64,000 bases of DNA, taken from assembly GCA_030537935.1 (NCBI GenBank), contig JAUNUY010000002.1, forward strand, positions 236,651 through 300,650, given 5' to 3'. Shown here one piece after another: positions 9,201-17,273 of the stretch (position 1 is the first letter of the stretch; each line of letters starts with the position of its first letter). This DNA comes from Eubacteriales bacterium. Its GTDB lineage: Bacteria > Bacillota > Clostridia > Lachnospirales > Lachnospiraceae. Position numbers and translations under genes: made by a program. The notes beneath the pieces are model-generated. The model was not told the origin of the DNA. It saw only the letters and a list, made by a program, of their open reading frames with translations, and searched no databases.

Positions 9201-9827
9201 CTAAAGTTCAAAACTTAAAATTTCTGTCCATCCGGCATTAAAAAATTTTTTCACAGTCATGACATATCTTTTCGCTTCCTCGATATTATAGTCATGCAAA
9301 ACGATTTCAAACATGCATGAGAAAAAGGAATGCGTAATCATATGCAGTTCGTTATCGGAAATTACATCATATTTTACACCATGGTCGCTAAAGTATCGTA
9401 AGATTTTTTTCGTAGACGCTAAGTCTTTCTCAACCAACTCATCAATTATATTCACGTACTTTGTTCCGCCGGAGGCTTCCAGAATCAGCTTAAACTCATC
9501 TCTGTGTTTGAAAATAAAATCCACAAATTCAACAGCGGTATCGGCACTAATTTTTTGCATGGACTTGATATCTTTTTGATCTAAAAAACTTAAACATTTC
9601 ATCTCTGCTTGATCATAAATATCAAAGAGCTGCTTTACCGTAGGAGCGACTATCTCGCCAAATAACGACTCCTTATCCCCAAAATGTTTATAAAATGCAC
9701 CATTGGTCACACCCGCGCCTTTGCAGATTTCTCGGACATTTGCTTTTTCATATCCTTTTTCTAGAAATTTTGTTTTAGCGCTTTCAATTAATTTTTTATG
9801 TGTTAATTCATAATCTCTAGTATTCAT
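9201..9827 (-). CDS. TetR/AcrR family transcriptional regulator
   Basis: 208 residues. The N-terminal helix-turn-helix is clear: AKTKFLEKGYEKANVREICK, then GAGVTNGAFYKHFGDKESLF (about residues 15-60), the TetR signature. The rest is an all-helical ligand-binding and dimerisation domain with no recognisable ligand motif. ATG at 9827 follows GGAGGC five bases upstream; an in-frame TTG further up has no proper site. A consensus promoter (TTGACA-N16-TATAAT, 9867-9894) lies upstream, with a perfect palindrome at the transcription start, so the gene is probably autorepressed. The same palindrome recurs before the divergently numbered but co-oriented importer operon, which is therefore its likely target. 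The inducer could be the transported compound. Confidence 0.92.
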   Translation of the reverse strand: MNTRDYELTHKKLIESAKTKFLEKGYEKANVREICKGAGVTNGAFYKHFGDKESLFGEIVAPTVKQLFDIYDQAEMKCLSFLDQKDIKSMQKISADTAVEFVDFIFKHRDEFKLILEASGGTKYVNIIDELVEKDLASTKKILRYFSDHGVKYDVISDNELHMITHSFFSCMFEIVLHDYNIEEAKRYVMTVKKFFNAGWTEILSFEL

Positions 9828-9845
9828 GTTACGCCTCCACAATAA

Positions 9846-9860
9846 GATTACTAAGTAATC
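9846..9860. promoter_or_regulatory. Candidate TetR operator O3 at the tetR transcription start
   Basis: Perfect palindrome GATTAC-TAA-GTAATC, 18 bases upstream of the tetR ATG and just downstream of its -10 box. The 15-base core is identical to the site at 9162-9178. The placement fits autorepression. Confidence 0.7.
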
Positions 9861-9866
9861 ATTTCA

Positions 9867-9894
9867 ATTATATCATATCCCTTTTACTTGTCAA
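9867..9894 (-). promoter_or_regulatory. tetR promoter, TTGACA-N16-TATAAT
   Basis: The -35 TTGACA lies at 9889-9894 and the -10 TATAAT at 9867-9872 on the minus strand. Both match the sigma-70 consensus exactly with a 16-base spacer. The predicted start falls on the palindrome at 9846-9860. Confidence 0.8.
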
Positions 9895-10202
9895 TAGGGT
9901 CCCTTGAGAAGTATAGGGGGACAAACTCTTGTCACCGCAAGTATAATTCCACCGCTGCATTCCTTTAAGAATCCTAACATTTTCTTCCCTTCAAAAACAT
10001 AGTCTTGTCATCTTTCCGAAGCTATACTTCTCATATAAACTTTGTTTTTTCTATTCTAAATCATCAATCACCATAATCTTCCTGGATTTTTAGATCTTAT
10101 AGGCCTATTTTACCCCATTTTTGACATAACATTGCATGTAATTCCAGCCACAGCTATCATAGAAGTTTTTGCCTGCTTTTTCTTTTATCGGCCATAAAAG
10201 GC
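9895..10202. other. Non-coding stretch, no gene recognised
   Basis: AT-rich spacer between the tetR promoter and the membrane protein stop. Short minus-strand peptide fragments can be read but have no start and several stops. I see no RNA gene or strong hairpin. Confidence 0.6.
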
Positions 10203-10652
10203 TCAGAGTTTTCTCAACCAATACAGCTTGAGTAAGCCTGAGAAAATAAGCTGGGTAAACGCCACAATCATCATCGCAACAAATGCTTCGTAACTTAAAT
10301 ACGCCACTGGCAACGATGCAATAATAATCAGTATCGATAAAACCGATACGACCTTTATACCCGACTTCATCCGAATTAGGATTTGCCGCTCATCGTTTTC
10401 TTTTAAGAACATCGCTCTCATCAGCTTTTCGTCCCTCATGACACGGTAGTAATACCCTATTAGAAACACAAAAGCGAATTCAAGCCCCGTAAAAAAGCCA
10501 ATCACATAATCCGTGATATGTTCTTGGCCGGGAAAACGCTCTTTTAGATAAAAAACACCAAACATCATTGCAAGTAAAGCAAGAACACAAAGAATCAGTA
10601 CAAGGGCGATTCTGTCCTTGAGCGTTTTCTTATAGTTTTCCATTCCTTTCAT
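10203..10652 (-). CDS. Small multi-pass membrane protein paired with an XRE regulator
   Basis: 149 residues with about four hydrophobic helices: near 17-34, 48-68, 98-116 and 119-139. A charged cytoplasmic loop between them contains RVMRDEKLMRAMFLKENDERQ. The NDERQ segment before a membrane helix recalls small Firmicute membrane proteins (DUF2178/DUF3796-like) that sit beside a helix-turn-helix regulator. The function of these is unknown; some may sense membrane state or sequester the regulator. The ATG follows GGAGG inside the end of the regulator gene, and only one base step separates the two genes, so they are one transcript. I do not assign a function. Confidence 0.75.
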   Translation of the reverse strand: MKGMENYKKTLKDRIALVLILCVLALLAMMFGVFYLKERFPGQEHITDYVIGFFTGLEFAFVFLIGYYYRVMRDEKLMRAMFLKENDERQILIRMKSGIKVVSVLSILIIIASLPVAYLSYEAFVAMMIVAFTQLIFSGLLKLYWLRKL

Positions 10653-10856
10653 CTATTCTTCCTCCTCATCCATTTGAAAAATATCTTCGATTGACAAGTT
10701 AAAAAATCGTGCAATCTTAAACGCCAGGGGCAACGATGCAATATACTTCCCCGTCTCGATTGAGGTGATGGTTTGTCTGGTGACCCCAACCTCCCTTGCC
10801 AATTCCTCTTGAGAAAGCTTTCTTTTCTTTCTTAATTCTGGAAGTCGATTTTTCAT
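10653..10856 (-). CDS. XRE family helix-turn-helix regulator (67 aa)
   Basis: A minimal Cro/CI-type DNA-binding protein. The helix-turn-helix is in residues 4-58: LRKKRKLSQEELAREVGVTR followed by QTITSIETGKYIASLPLAFK, then an acidic tail FQMDEEEE. This resembles the short YozG/Xre-type regulators that pair with small membrane proteins. ATG at 10856 follows AAAGGAGG. A perfect consensus promoter lies directly upstream and three 23-bp-spaced repeats of TGCAAAGTA cover it, so autoregulation is likely. It is co-transcribed with the membrane protein downstream. Confidence 0.9.
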   Translation of the reverse strand: MKNRLPELRKKRKLSQEELAREVGVTRQTITSIETGKYIASLPLAFKIARFFNLSIEDIFQMDEEEE

Positions 10857-10877
10857 TACGCCTCCTTTTATATGGTT

Positions 10878-10932
10878 TACTTTGCATTTATAGTATAGCT
10901 TACTTTGCAATAATTGTCAAGTATACTTTGCA
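10878..10932. promoter_or_regulatory. Three phased direct repeats (TGCAAAGTA) over the XRE promoter
   Basis: On the minus strand TGCAAAGTA occurs at 10924-10932, 10901-10909 and 10878-10886, each exactly 23 bp apart. One lies upstream of the -35 box, one in the spacer and one near the start point. The exact spacing, about two helical turns, suggests cooperative binding on one face of the DNA, most simply by the XRE protein itself. Confidence 0.75.
10892..10920 (-). promoter_or_regulatory. XRE operon promoter, TTGACA-N17-TATACT
   Basis: -35 TTGACA at 10915-10920 and -10 TATACT at 10892-10897 on the minus strand with the optimal 17-base spacer, about 35 bases upstream of the regulator ATG. Confidence 0.85.
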
Positions 10933-11149
10933 TTTTCCCGCGACAAAATAAAAGAACTAAGGGATTACTCCTCGATTCTTTTTATTTGGCATTCTTGTAG
11001 GAAACTTTTAGGATACTTGATGCTTGCCATTTGTTCTATTAAATTAATCTTTAGAAATTATTGTTTATCTGACGGCTTCCCCCACAAAAAGCACCCAAAT
11101 ACCATCCTTACTTTATTTTAAATACTATGAAAACAAGCATTTCTCATAA

Positions 11150-11190
11150 TAAAAAAAGGCAGATACCCATGGGCATCTGCCTTCTTTTCT
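11150..11190 (-). terminator. Terminator of the molybdenum hydroxylase gene
   Basis: GGCAGAT and ATCTGCC arms flank an inner CCCATGGG, making one long hairpin just past the stop codon, followed by seven T on the minus strand. Confidence 0.85.
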
Positions 11191-11204
11191 ATACGCTATC
11201 GCGT

Positions 11205-13769
11205 TTAACGTTTTTTCTTCGCTTTTTTATACGCCGTATTCTCCAACGGCAGGTTCTTACGGAACTCGCCGTCCAGACGATAATATGCACCTTGGCATGC
11301 CGGTGCCGTCGGAATCGTTGCCAATTCACCGACACCAATCGCACCGTAAGCATATTCAATCCCCGGCTTTTCAATCGTAATGACTTCAATCTCAGGAATC
11401 TTGTTCGCTTTGAACAGACCGATGTTACCGTACTTGCCCTTCGGTACACCATTATCCAACGGATAATCTTCCGTCAGACCGTAACCCAGACCCATCACGA
11501 CACCGCCTTCAATCTGTCCGCCCAGCGCCTGCGGGTTGACAATCTTGCCGACACCATGTGCCGCTACAACCTTGTAGCATTCACCGTTATCGTCCAGACA
11601 AACCAGGTGGGTCGCATAACCGTAAGCAACGTGCGACACGGGATTCGGCTTGTCGATACCCATGGGATCCGTCTTGGCCAGGTATTCCGCATAGAACTCC
11701 TGTCCTTCCAAATCCGCCAAAGTCTTACCGGCGTCCAGCTCGTTCTTGAGCAAGGTACCCGCACGACGTACGGCTTCACCTGAAACCAAGGTCTGACGGG
11801 AACCGGAAGTAACACCGGAGTTCGGTGCAAACTCCGTCGAAGGACTCGGTACCACGATACGATCCGCCGGCAAGCCCGTTGCCGACACCGTCATCTGCCA
11901 GAAAACGGTCCGAGAACCCTGTCCGATGTCGGATGCACCGACTTGAACATATACCAATCCGTCCTGTACGACCATCTTGCAGCGACCCATATCCGGCAAT
12001 CCGACGCCGACACCGGCGTTTTTCAAGCCGCAAGCCAGGCCGACATGCTTTTCAGAGTCGAACCACGGTTTTACCGCTTCCAAGGTCTCTGCCAATGCGG
12101 TCGACGGATCGGCAATCTGACCGTTCGGTAATACCTGTCCGGGCCGGATGGCATTACGATAGCGGATTTCCCAGTCGGATAATCCGGTCTCATCCGCCAA
12201 ACGGTTAATCAATGCTTCAATCGCAAAGCAGGACTGACAAACACCGAAACCGCGGTATGCACCGCCCGGCACGTTGTTCGTATAAACACCGTAACCCTCA
12301 ATGTCCATGTTCTGATAATTGTAGGGACCCGCCGCATGTGTACATGCACGTTGCAATACCGGACCGCCCAACGATGCGTAAGCACCCGTATCGAAATAAA
12401 TGAGCGCCTGCATAAATTGGAAGATACCGTTTTCATCACAACCGATGGTGAATTCCATATCCGCCGCATGACGCTTCGGGTGGGTAATGATACTTTCCTG
12501 ACGGGTGAATTTGATTTTACATTTCTTACCCGTGATGTAGGTGACCAATGCCGCCAGATGCTGCACGCTCATATCCTCTTTACCGCCGAAACCGCCGCCG
12601 ACCAACGCATTCTCTACATAGACACGTTCTTCCGGCCAATCCAACATATGGGATACTTCGTGACGCGTGGCATAAACACCCTGATCCGAGGTAATTAATT
12701 TGATACCGTCTTTATACGGCATGGAAATACAACACTCCGGCTCCAGGAAAGCATGCTCCGTAAACGGCGTCTTGAAATGATCCGATACGATATACTTACA
12801 CTTCGCACGGGCCGCCTCGGGGTCACCCTTGACGAGATGCTCGTGGGTCAGCATATTTCCTTCACTGTGTACCTTGGGTGCGTCTTCTTTCAATGCCTCT
12901 CTGGGATCCGTCACCGGCTCCAGTTCTTCATAGTCGATTTGAACGGCCTTCTTGGCCTCTGCCAAAATCGCTTCACTCTCCGCTACAACGAGACAGATAT
13001 TGTCACCCGTGTAGCGCGTGGTCGTTCCCACCGGAATCAACACGTCCCAGTCGGTCCGTATATGTCCTACTTTGTTCACCGGCACGTCATCCGCCGTGTA
13101 AACGGCTACGACGCCGTCCATCGCCAATGCCGCCGATGCATCGATATTCTTGACAATCGCCCGCGGATACTTGGACTTGATGGGGCTTGCATAGAGCAGG
13201 TCATCCATCACGTAATCATCCGCATACAGGCCGGTTCCCAGTACCTTTTCCGCCACATCAAGACGGGTAATGTCCGAGCCGACCTGACCGTCCGCCGACT
13301 CCGCCTGAATGGTTTCTTCACCACGGAGAATCTTCGCCGCCAGTTCAATACCGTCAATAATCTTCACGTAACCCGTGCAACGACAGATGTTGTTCTTAAT
13401 CGCATTCTTGATGTCGTCACGCGTCGGATTCGGATTTTGGTCAATCAGGTTCTTACCGCAGATGACCATGCCCGGAATACAGAAGCCGCATTGTACGGCA
13501 CCGGTACGTCCGAATGCATATACGAAAGCATCCTTCTCTTCCTGAGAGAGACCTTCCACCGTGGTAATCGATTTGCCTTCAGAACGCTTTACCGTTGGTA
13601 CACAAGCTTTCACAGCCTTGCCGTCGATAATGACATGGCAGGTTCCGCATGCACCCTCACTGCATCCGTCCTTTACGGACATCAAATGCAGGTCATCCCG
13701 AAGAAAACGGATAAGCTTCTTGTCTTCTTCACAGGTGACTTCGCGTCCATTTACTGTCAAAGTAAACAT
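11205..13769 (-). CDS. Selenium-dependent-type molybdenum hydroxylase (xanthine dehydrogenase), Fe-S plus Mo domains
   Basis: 854 residues. The N-terminal plant-type 2Fe-2S domain has Cys36, Cys41, Cys44 and Cys56. The second, helical 2Fe-2S domain has Cys94, Cys97, Cys129 and Cys131 (QCGFCIPG and ICRCTGY). The molybdopterin-binding xanthine dehydrogenase domain follows from about residue 170, with NALVGGGFGGKED and GGAYRGFG. There is no FAD/CoxM domain between them. This fused, FAD-less arrangement of about 850 residues is what is known for the selenium-dependent molybdenum hydroxylase family (TIGR03311 type) linked to orphan SelD. The likely reaction is hydroxylation of a purine or similar N-heterocycle. 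The start at 13769 has AAAGGAGG seven bases upstream. A promoter with a hairpin leader and a terminator make it a single-gene unit. The selD and desulfurase-like genes lie about 10 kb away. Confidence 0.88.
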   Translation of the reverse strand: MFTLTVNGREVTCEEDKKLIRFLRDDLHLMSVKDGCSEGACGTCHVIIDGKAVKACVPTVKRSEGKSITTVEGLSQEEKDAFVYAFGRTGAVQCGFCIPGMVICGKNLIDQNPNPTRDDIKNAIKNNICRCTGYVKIIDGIELAAKILRGEETIQAESADGQVGSDITRLDVAEKVLGTGLYADDYVMDDLLYASPIKSKYPRAIVKNIDASAALAMDGVVAVYTADDVPVNKVGHIRTDWDVLIPVGTTTRYTGDNICLVVAESEAILAEAKKAVQIDYEELEPVTDPREALKEDAPKVHSEGNMLTHEHLVKGDPEAARAKCKYIVSDHFKTPFTEHAFLEPECCISMPYKDGIKLITSDQGVYATRHEVSHMLDWPEERVYVENALVGGGFGGKEDMSVQHLAALVTYITGKKCKIKFTRQESIITHPKRHAADMEFTIGCDENGIFQFMQALIYFDTGAYASLGGPVLQRACTHAAGPYNYQNMDIEGYGVYTNNVPGGAYRGFGVCQSCFAIEALINRLADETGLSDWEIRYRNAIRPGQVLPNGQIADPSTALAETLEAVKPWFDSEKHVGLACGLKNAGVGVGLPDMGRCKMVVQDGLVYVQVGASDIGQGSRTVFWQMTVSATGLPADRIVVPSPSTEFAPNSGVTSGSRQTLVSGEAVRRAGTLLKNELDAGKTLADLEGQEFYAEYLAKTDPMGIDKPNPVSHVAYGYATHLVCLDDNGECYKVVAAHGVGKIVNPQALGGQIEGGVVMGLGYGLTEDYPLDNGVPKGKYGNIGLFKANKIPEIEVITIEKPGIEYAYGAIGVGELATIPTAPACQGAYYRLDGEFRKNLPLENTAYKKAKKKR

Positions 13770-13794
13770 AAACAGACCTCCTTTTAATTCTATC

Positions 13795-13815
13795 CGCACG
13801 GAAAAATTCCGTGCG
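13795..13815 (-). promoter_or_regulatory. Hairpin in the 5' leader of the molybdenum hydroxylase gene
   Basis: Arms CGCACGGAA (13795-13803) and TTCCGTGCG (13807-13815) pair perfectly. The hairpin lies between the predicted transcription start and the ribosome-binding site, where it could stabilise the mRNA or modulate translation. Confidence 0.6.
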
Positions 13816-13829
13816 TTTGCCTTTCTTAG

Positions 13830-13858
13830 ATTCTAGCATAACGCTTTTTCATATTCAA
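13830..13858 (-). promoter_or_regulatory. Molybdenum hydroxylase promoter, TTGAAT-N17-TAGAAT
   Basis: -35 TTGAAT at 13853-13858 and -10 TAGAAT at 13830-13835 on the minus strand with a 17-base spacer, giving a leader of about 55 bases before the ATG. Confidence 0.65.
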
Positions 13859-13909
13859 TAAACGTCCTATAGAAAAAACCTATAAGTTGTGCGGAGCATG
13901 CCATTCGCT

Positions 13910-14021
13910 CAAGACGCCTGTACACCATTTTCAAAAATCGCCGGATTTTCTTGTGTTTCCCATGTGTCAAACCACCATATCTCGGTCTGTCGCCGGGGAA
14001 TGTAGCGTCAAGGCCGTCTTG
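13910..14021 (-). other. Non-coding stretch with a possible closed RNA-like fold
   Basis: No gene is convincing here. On the minus strand CAAGACG (14015-14021) can pair with CGTCTTG (13910-13916), closing 112 bases that contain an inner AAAATC/GATTTT hairpin. The best promoter for the downstream gene lies after this region, so it is not obviously a leader. I recognise no riboswitch class. Confidence 0.3.
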
Positions 14022-14070
14022 TACAACCGTTTCCGTTATATATGACAAACTTCTTCGCAAAAATGAAAAC

Positions 14071-14105
14071 GTCCCGAATATCGTCAGCAGGACGACATTC
14101 GGGAC
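14071..14105 (-). terminator. Terminator after the nucleoside kinase gene
   Basis: Arms 14071-14085 and 14091-14105 pair over 15 bases with one mismatch around a 5-base loop. A T-rich stretch follows on the minus strand. It ends the dgt-dnaG-rpoD-trmK-Nif3-kinase gene run. Confidence 0.8.
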
Positions 14106-14132
14106 ATCTTCTTGTTCTTTTTATGATACTTC

Positions 14133-15833
14133 TTATCCGACGTCGAAAAAACTACCGCCGATGAACTCCCGAATCAAGGACGTCTTGGGGATGCGATCGT
14201 TGTCAATACCGACAAAATACTCCAGGAATTTCAGAAGGCGATTTACCTCGATATACTCCGGATCATCTCGCCGAATACCGAACAGCAACGGTTGCGCATA
14301 GACTTTCAAAACGGAAAGCTCGTATATCAACGAGGAGTTGAACATGACATCCGCCTCCTCCTGGTAGGGAAAGATATACTTCTCTTCGCCCTCACGCACC
14401 ATGCGCCACATTTCAATTGTTCGATTGGCACGGGTGCCGCGGGTCCGCGCATCCCGGACAATCCGGCGAATCAGCCGGACATCGGAGGTTGAAATCCGAT
14501 TATGCTCATCAATGTTCAGTTGCGTCAGGGGACTCAGGTAGATTTTAAACTTATCTTTGGCATCCAAGGTGTAGGACAACTTATCATTCAAACCGTGAAT
14601 ACCTTCAATAACCAAAATCTGATTATCATCCAGCTGGATGGCATTGCCGCGGTACTCCTTCTTGCCGGTAATAAAGTTGTAGGTCGGCAACTTCACGCGT
14701 TCGCCCCGCTGTAGCCGCCGCATGTGATCATTAAACAAATCCACGTCAATGGCATCCAGGGATTCAAAGTCATACTCTCCGTCCGGCAGACGCGGTGCCT
14801 CTTCCCGTTCCTTGAAATAATTATCCAGGCCCAGATAAAACGGCTTCACCATGTGTGCCAGCAGCTGAATGTTCAGGCGCTTTGAAAAGGTTGTCTTGCC
14901 GGAGCCGGACGGCCCCGCAATCATGACGAACTTCGTATCCGGCCGTTCGGCTATCATGTCCGCAATGGTCGCCAGCTGTTTATCATGATAACTCTCCTGT
15001 ATCTGAATAATTTCATCGATGCGCCGGTCCCCGGCACAAATGATGTCGTTCAAATCCGCCAGAGTGGATATGCCCTGTGCACTGATCCACTTATGATTTT
15101 CCCTGTACTCATGAAACAGCTTTCGTGGAATATCCGGTTCCGTCATTTCCATCTGCCGGGTCGGACATTGCAGGAGGAATCCCTCATCCAGCGGATAGAT
15201 GGCAAAGTGCTTGATGTAACCGGTGCTCGGCAACATGTAGCCATAATAGTAATCCTGGAAGCGGTGCAGACGGTATACGTTCACCGCACCGGCACGCCGA
15301 TAATGAAACAACCGTTCCTTGTCATACATGTGATATTTATGAAACAGCTCAATGGCCCGCCCCGTCGGATAGGCCTCCTTTTTAAAATCGGCATCTTCGT
15401 TGATGAGCGTCTGCATGCGCTCCGCCAACTTGGCGATGAACGCGTCACGATCCAATCCCGTATGTGCCGCCACCTGTTCCCAATCCGCTACGCGACAAAA
15501 AAAGCCATTGTCAATCGTATTGTCCACGAAAACGCGAATATCCGACTCAATGTCAATCAAATCGTAAAAAGACTTCACCATCACGAAGACCGTGCTGCGC
15601 CGGTAAGCCTCAAAACCACGCTTGTCCTCCATCCCGGCAAATCGGATGGTGCAGGACTCCCCGACCGTCTTGAACAATTCACGAATTCTGTTGCCAACAT
15701 AGGCAATATACGCTTCCTCCGCCAATCCCGCCATTTTCGCCACGTCCAAAAACGTGGTCTTTGCCGAGACGGTAAATGTCCGTGAAATATTTTCTACCGT
15801 CACCTGTACATCTGTCGTTCCTGCTACAGCCAC
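14133..15833 (-). CDS. Nucleoside (uridine-type) kinase with N-terminal TGS/ThrRS-like region
   Basis: 566 residues. The N-terminal part (about 8-70) looks like a TGS domain; a threonyl-tRNA-synthetase-like second domain follows, with FHKYHMYDKERLFHYRRAGA in a predicted helical linker. From about residue 290 a P-loop kinase domain begins: AGPSGSGKTTFSKRL, then LGLDNYFKEREE and YDFESLDAID, as in uridine kinase. This fused form is common in Clostridia. The likely reaction is phosphorylation of uridine/cytidine or a related nucleoside in the cytosol; the role of the N-terminal domains is unclear. The start is GTG at 15833 with AAGGAG eight bases upstream, overlapping the Nif3 stop by 10 bases. 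It is the last gene of the operon. Confidence 0.85.
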   Translation of the reverse strand: MAVAGTTDVQVTVENISRTFTVSAKTTFLDVAKMAGLAEEAYIAYVGNRIRELFKTVGESCTIRFAGMEDKRGFEAYRRSTVFVMVKSFYDLIDIESDIRVFVDNTIDNGFFCRVADWEQVAAHTGLDRDAFIAKLAERMQTLINEDADFKKEAYPTGRAIELFHKYHMYDKERLFHYRRAGAVNVYRLHRFQDYYYGYMLPSTGYIKHFAIYPLDEGFLLQCPTRQMEMTEPDIPRKLFHEYRENHKWISAQGISTLADLNDIICAGDRRIDEIIQIQESYHDKQLATIADMIAERPDTKFVMIAGPSGSGKTTFSKRLNIQLLAHMVKPFYLGLDNYFKEREEAPRLPDGEYDFESLDAIDVDLFNDHMRRLQRGERVKLPTYNFITGKKEYRGNAIQLDDNQILVIEGIHGLNDKLSYTLDAKDKFKIYLSPLTQLNIDEHNRISTSDVRLIRRIVRDARTRGTRANRTIEMWRMVREGEEKYIFPYQEEADVMFNSSLIYELSVLKVYAQPLLFGIRRDDPEYIEVNRLLKFLEYFVGIDNDRIPKTSLIREFIGGSFFDVG

Positions 15834-16603
15834 GTAAAACGCTCCTTCTTCTCTTCCGTCAGTATCTCCGGGCCCGGAATATGTTCCCGGATGTAATCAC
15901 TCATAAAGTCGATAAAAATCTTTTCCACGCCATAGTGTCCGGCATCGATGATTTTCAACCCCATCTCCACGGCATCCAATCCGTCGTGGTGACTGATATC
16001 TCCCGTAATGAGGACATCCGCCCCGCCTTCTACCGCCGCCCCGATGGCACTCCGGCCTGAACCGGGCAGGATGGCGATGCGGTGAACCAACTCATTCAAA
16101 TTACCGTATACCTTCACATTATCTACCTCGAAGGTATCCTTCACGACAAAGGCGAAACTTCGTAAATTGAGATGGGCCATCTCACCGATAACACCCAACC
16201 CGGCTTCCTCCGCCGTAGGTAACAAGACTTCCATATCATTAAGCCAGAGCTTGCCGGCGGCAATCTCCGCCATGGACCCTTTGATATCGAAATTGGTGTG
16301 CATGGCATATACCGCAATGTCATTCTGAATCAATTGCATGATTTTACGACCGGTGAAATCATCCGTGTTCACCTTCTTGATGCCGGAGAAAATCATCGGG
16401 TGGTGGCTGATAATTAAATCAACTCCCTCCGCTACGGCCCGATCCGCAATGCCCTGATGTACGTCCACCGCCACCAGAATTTTATGAACTTCTTTCGCCC
16501 GGTCCCCGATAATCAGACCCACATTATCCCAGTCGCACGCATACTCCGGCGGCGACAATTCTTCCAATACCGCTATAACATCATTTACCGTCAACGATAT
16601 CAC
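15824..16603 (-). CDS. Nif3-like dinuclear metal-centre hexameric protein (DUF34)
   Basis: 259 residues. Metal-binding motifs of the Nif3/DUF34 family are visible: LIISHHPMIF (around residue 63-72), AMHTNFDI (near 100), and a C-terminal LITGDISHHDGLDA and DAGHYGVEKIF. Members bind two divalent metals; a GTP cyclohydrolase-type role has been proposed, but the function is not settled. It is nearly always next to trmK and rpoD in Firmicutes, as here. It overlaps trmK by 23 bases, so the genes are translationally coupled. The length is short compared with the 360-residue forms that carry a PII-like insert. Confidence 0.9.
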   Translation of the reverse strand: MISLTVNDVIAVLEELSPPEYACDWDNVGLIIGDRAKEVHKILVAVDVHQGIADRAVAEGVDLIISHHPMIFSGIKKVNTDDFTGRKIMQLIQNDIAVYAMHTNFDIKGSMAEIAAGKLWLNDMEVLLPTAEEAGLGVIGEMAHLNLRSFAFVVKDTFEVDNVKVYGNLNELVHRIAILPGSGRSAIGAAVEGGADVLITGDISHHDGLDAVEMGLKIIDAGHYGVEKIFIDFMSDYIREHIPGPEILTEEKKERFTWL

Positions 16604-17273
16604 CTCTTTTCATAACTGCCGACAGGCGACGAAGTCGTGCCCGTTCATCGGCAAGCGCCCCCGGCCGGTCAATGCCCTCGGTCCTCAGATGCGCTTCTAT
16701 CTTTTCCAATTGCCTCAAACGTCGCTCAATCATCCGCCGCATCACGGGATGGCCCGTTCGTGCAAGCCGCATATCCCAGTCACCGTTCGTTCGCCCGTCA
16801 CCGGGCGCCAACGTGAAAATCGGATAAAACTTGCCCCGCTCCGTTGTCAAATCCTCCGCCATAATGGCAAGCCCCAGTGCCGATAAGCCCTCCGCCAAGG
16901 CTGCGACGTCGGACTGCGGTTCGATGACGATGCGGGCAAAGGCATCCAACTTTTCCCGGTCTCGTGCCAATATCTTTAGTATCAGGAGCCCGCCCATTCC
17001 GCAGATGGTCAGTGCCTCCGTTTCTCCGGCCCGTATATTCGACAAGCCGTCGGATTGCCGGATATCGATACGGTCCGAAACACCATATGCACGGACATGT
17101 TCCCGTGCCGCCGCCAGCGGTCCCGGTCGAATGTCCGCCGCCACGGCAAAGTCCGCACCGCCCGCCGTCACGAAATACAGTGGCAAATAGGCATGATCGC
17201 AACCGATATCCGTAATACTTTTGACACGGCCCACCGCATCCGCCACACATCGTAATCGTTTACTCAGCTTCAT
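16581..17273 (-). CDS. trmK: tRNA (adenine22-N1)-methyltransferase
   Basis: 230 residues. The class I SAM-dependent fold opens with [17 protein letters not shown] (about 18-34), the TrmK-specific motif [14 protein letters not shown] follows near residue 90 and VIEPQSDV near 115, both characteristic of this family. It adds a methyl group to N1 of adenine 22 in the D-loop of tRNAs. The C-terminal part is a coiled helical region ([20 protein letters not shown]). It begins with an ATGA overlap on the sigma factor stop, and its stop lies within the Nif3 gene, the usual Firmicute order. Confidence 0.92.
   Translation of the reverse strand: MKLSKRLRCVADAVGRVKSITDIGCDHAYLPLYFVTAGGADFAVAADIRPGPLAAAREHVRAYGVSDRIDIRQSDGLSNIRAGETEALTICGMGGLLILKILARDREKLDAFARIVIEPQSDVAALAEGLSALGLAIMAEDLTTERGKFYPIFTLAPGDGRTNGDWDMRLARTGHPVMRRMIERRLRQLEKIEAHLRTEGIDRPGALADERARLRRLSAVMKRGDIVDGK

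Noticed and set aside
10085..10160. Short minus-strand peptide resembling a transposase C-terminal end (KK.A..AVA pattern)
   Set aside because: Only about 24 codons, bounded by stops, with no inverted repeats or target duplication; too little to call an insertion sequence remnant.
10878..10932. Regularly spaced repeats as a CRISPR array
   Set aside because: Repeats are only 9 bases with 14-base gaps and lie on a promoter; no cas genes nearby. They fit an operator.
12753..13787. Long plus-strand open frame (344 codons) inside the molybdenum hydroxylase region
   Set aside because: It is antisense to a gene with clear domains, has an Arg/His-rich composition typical of a shadow frame and no ribosome site.
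13833..14060. Small minus-strand frame of 75 codons before the molybdenum hydroxylase
   Set aside because: It covers the promoter of that gene, has no ribosome site and no recognisable sequence.
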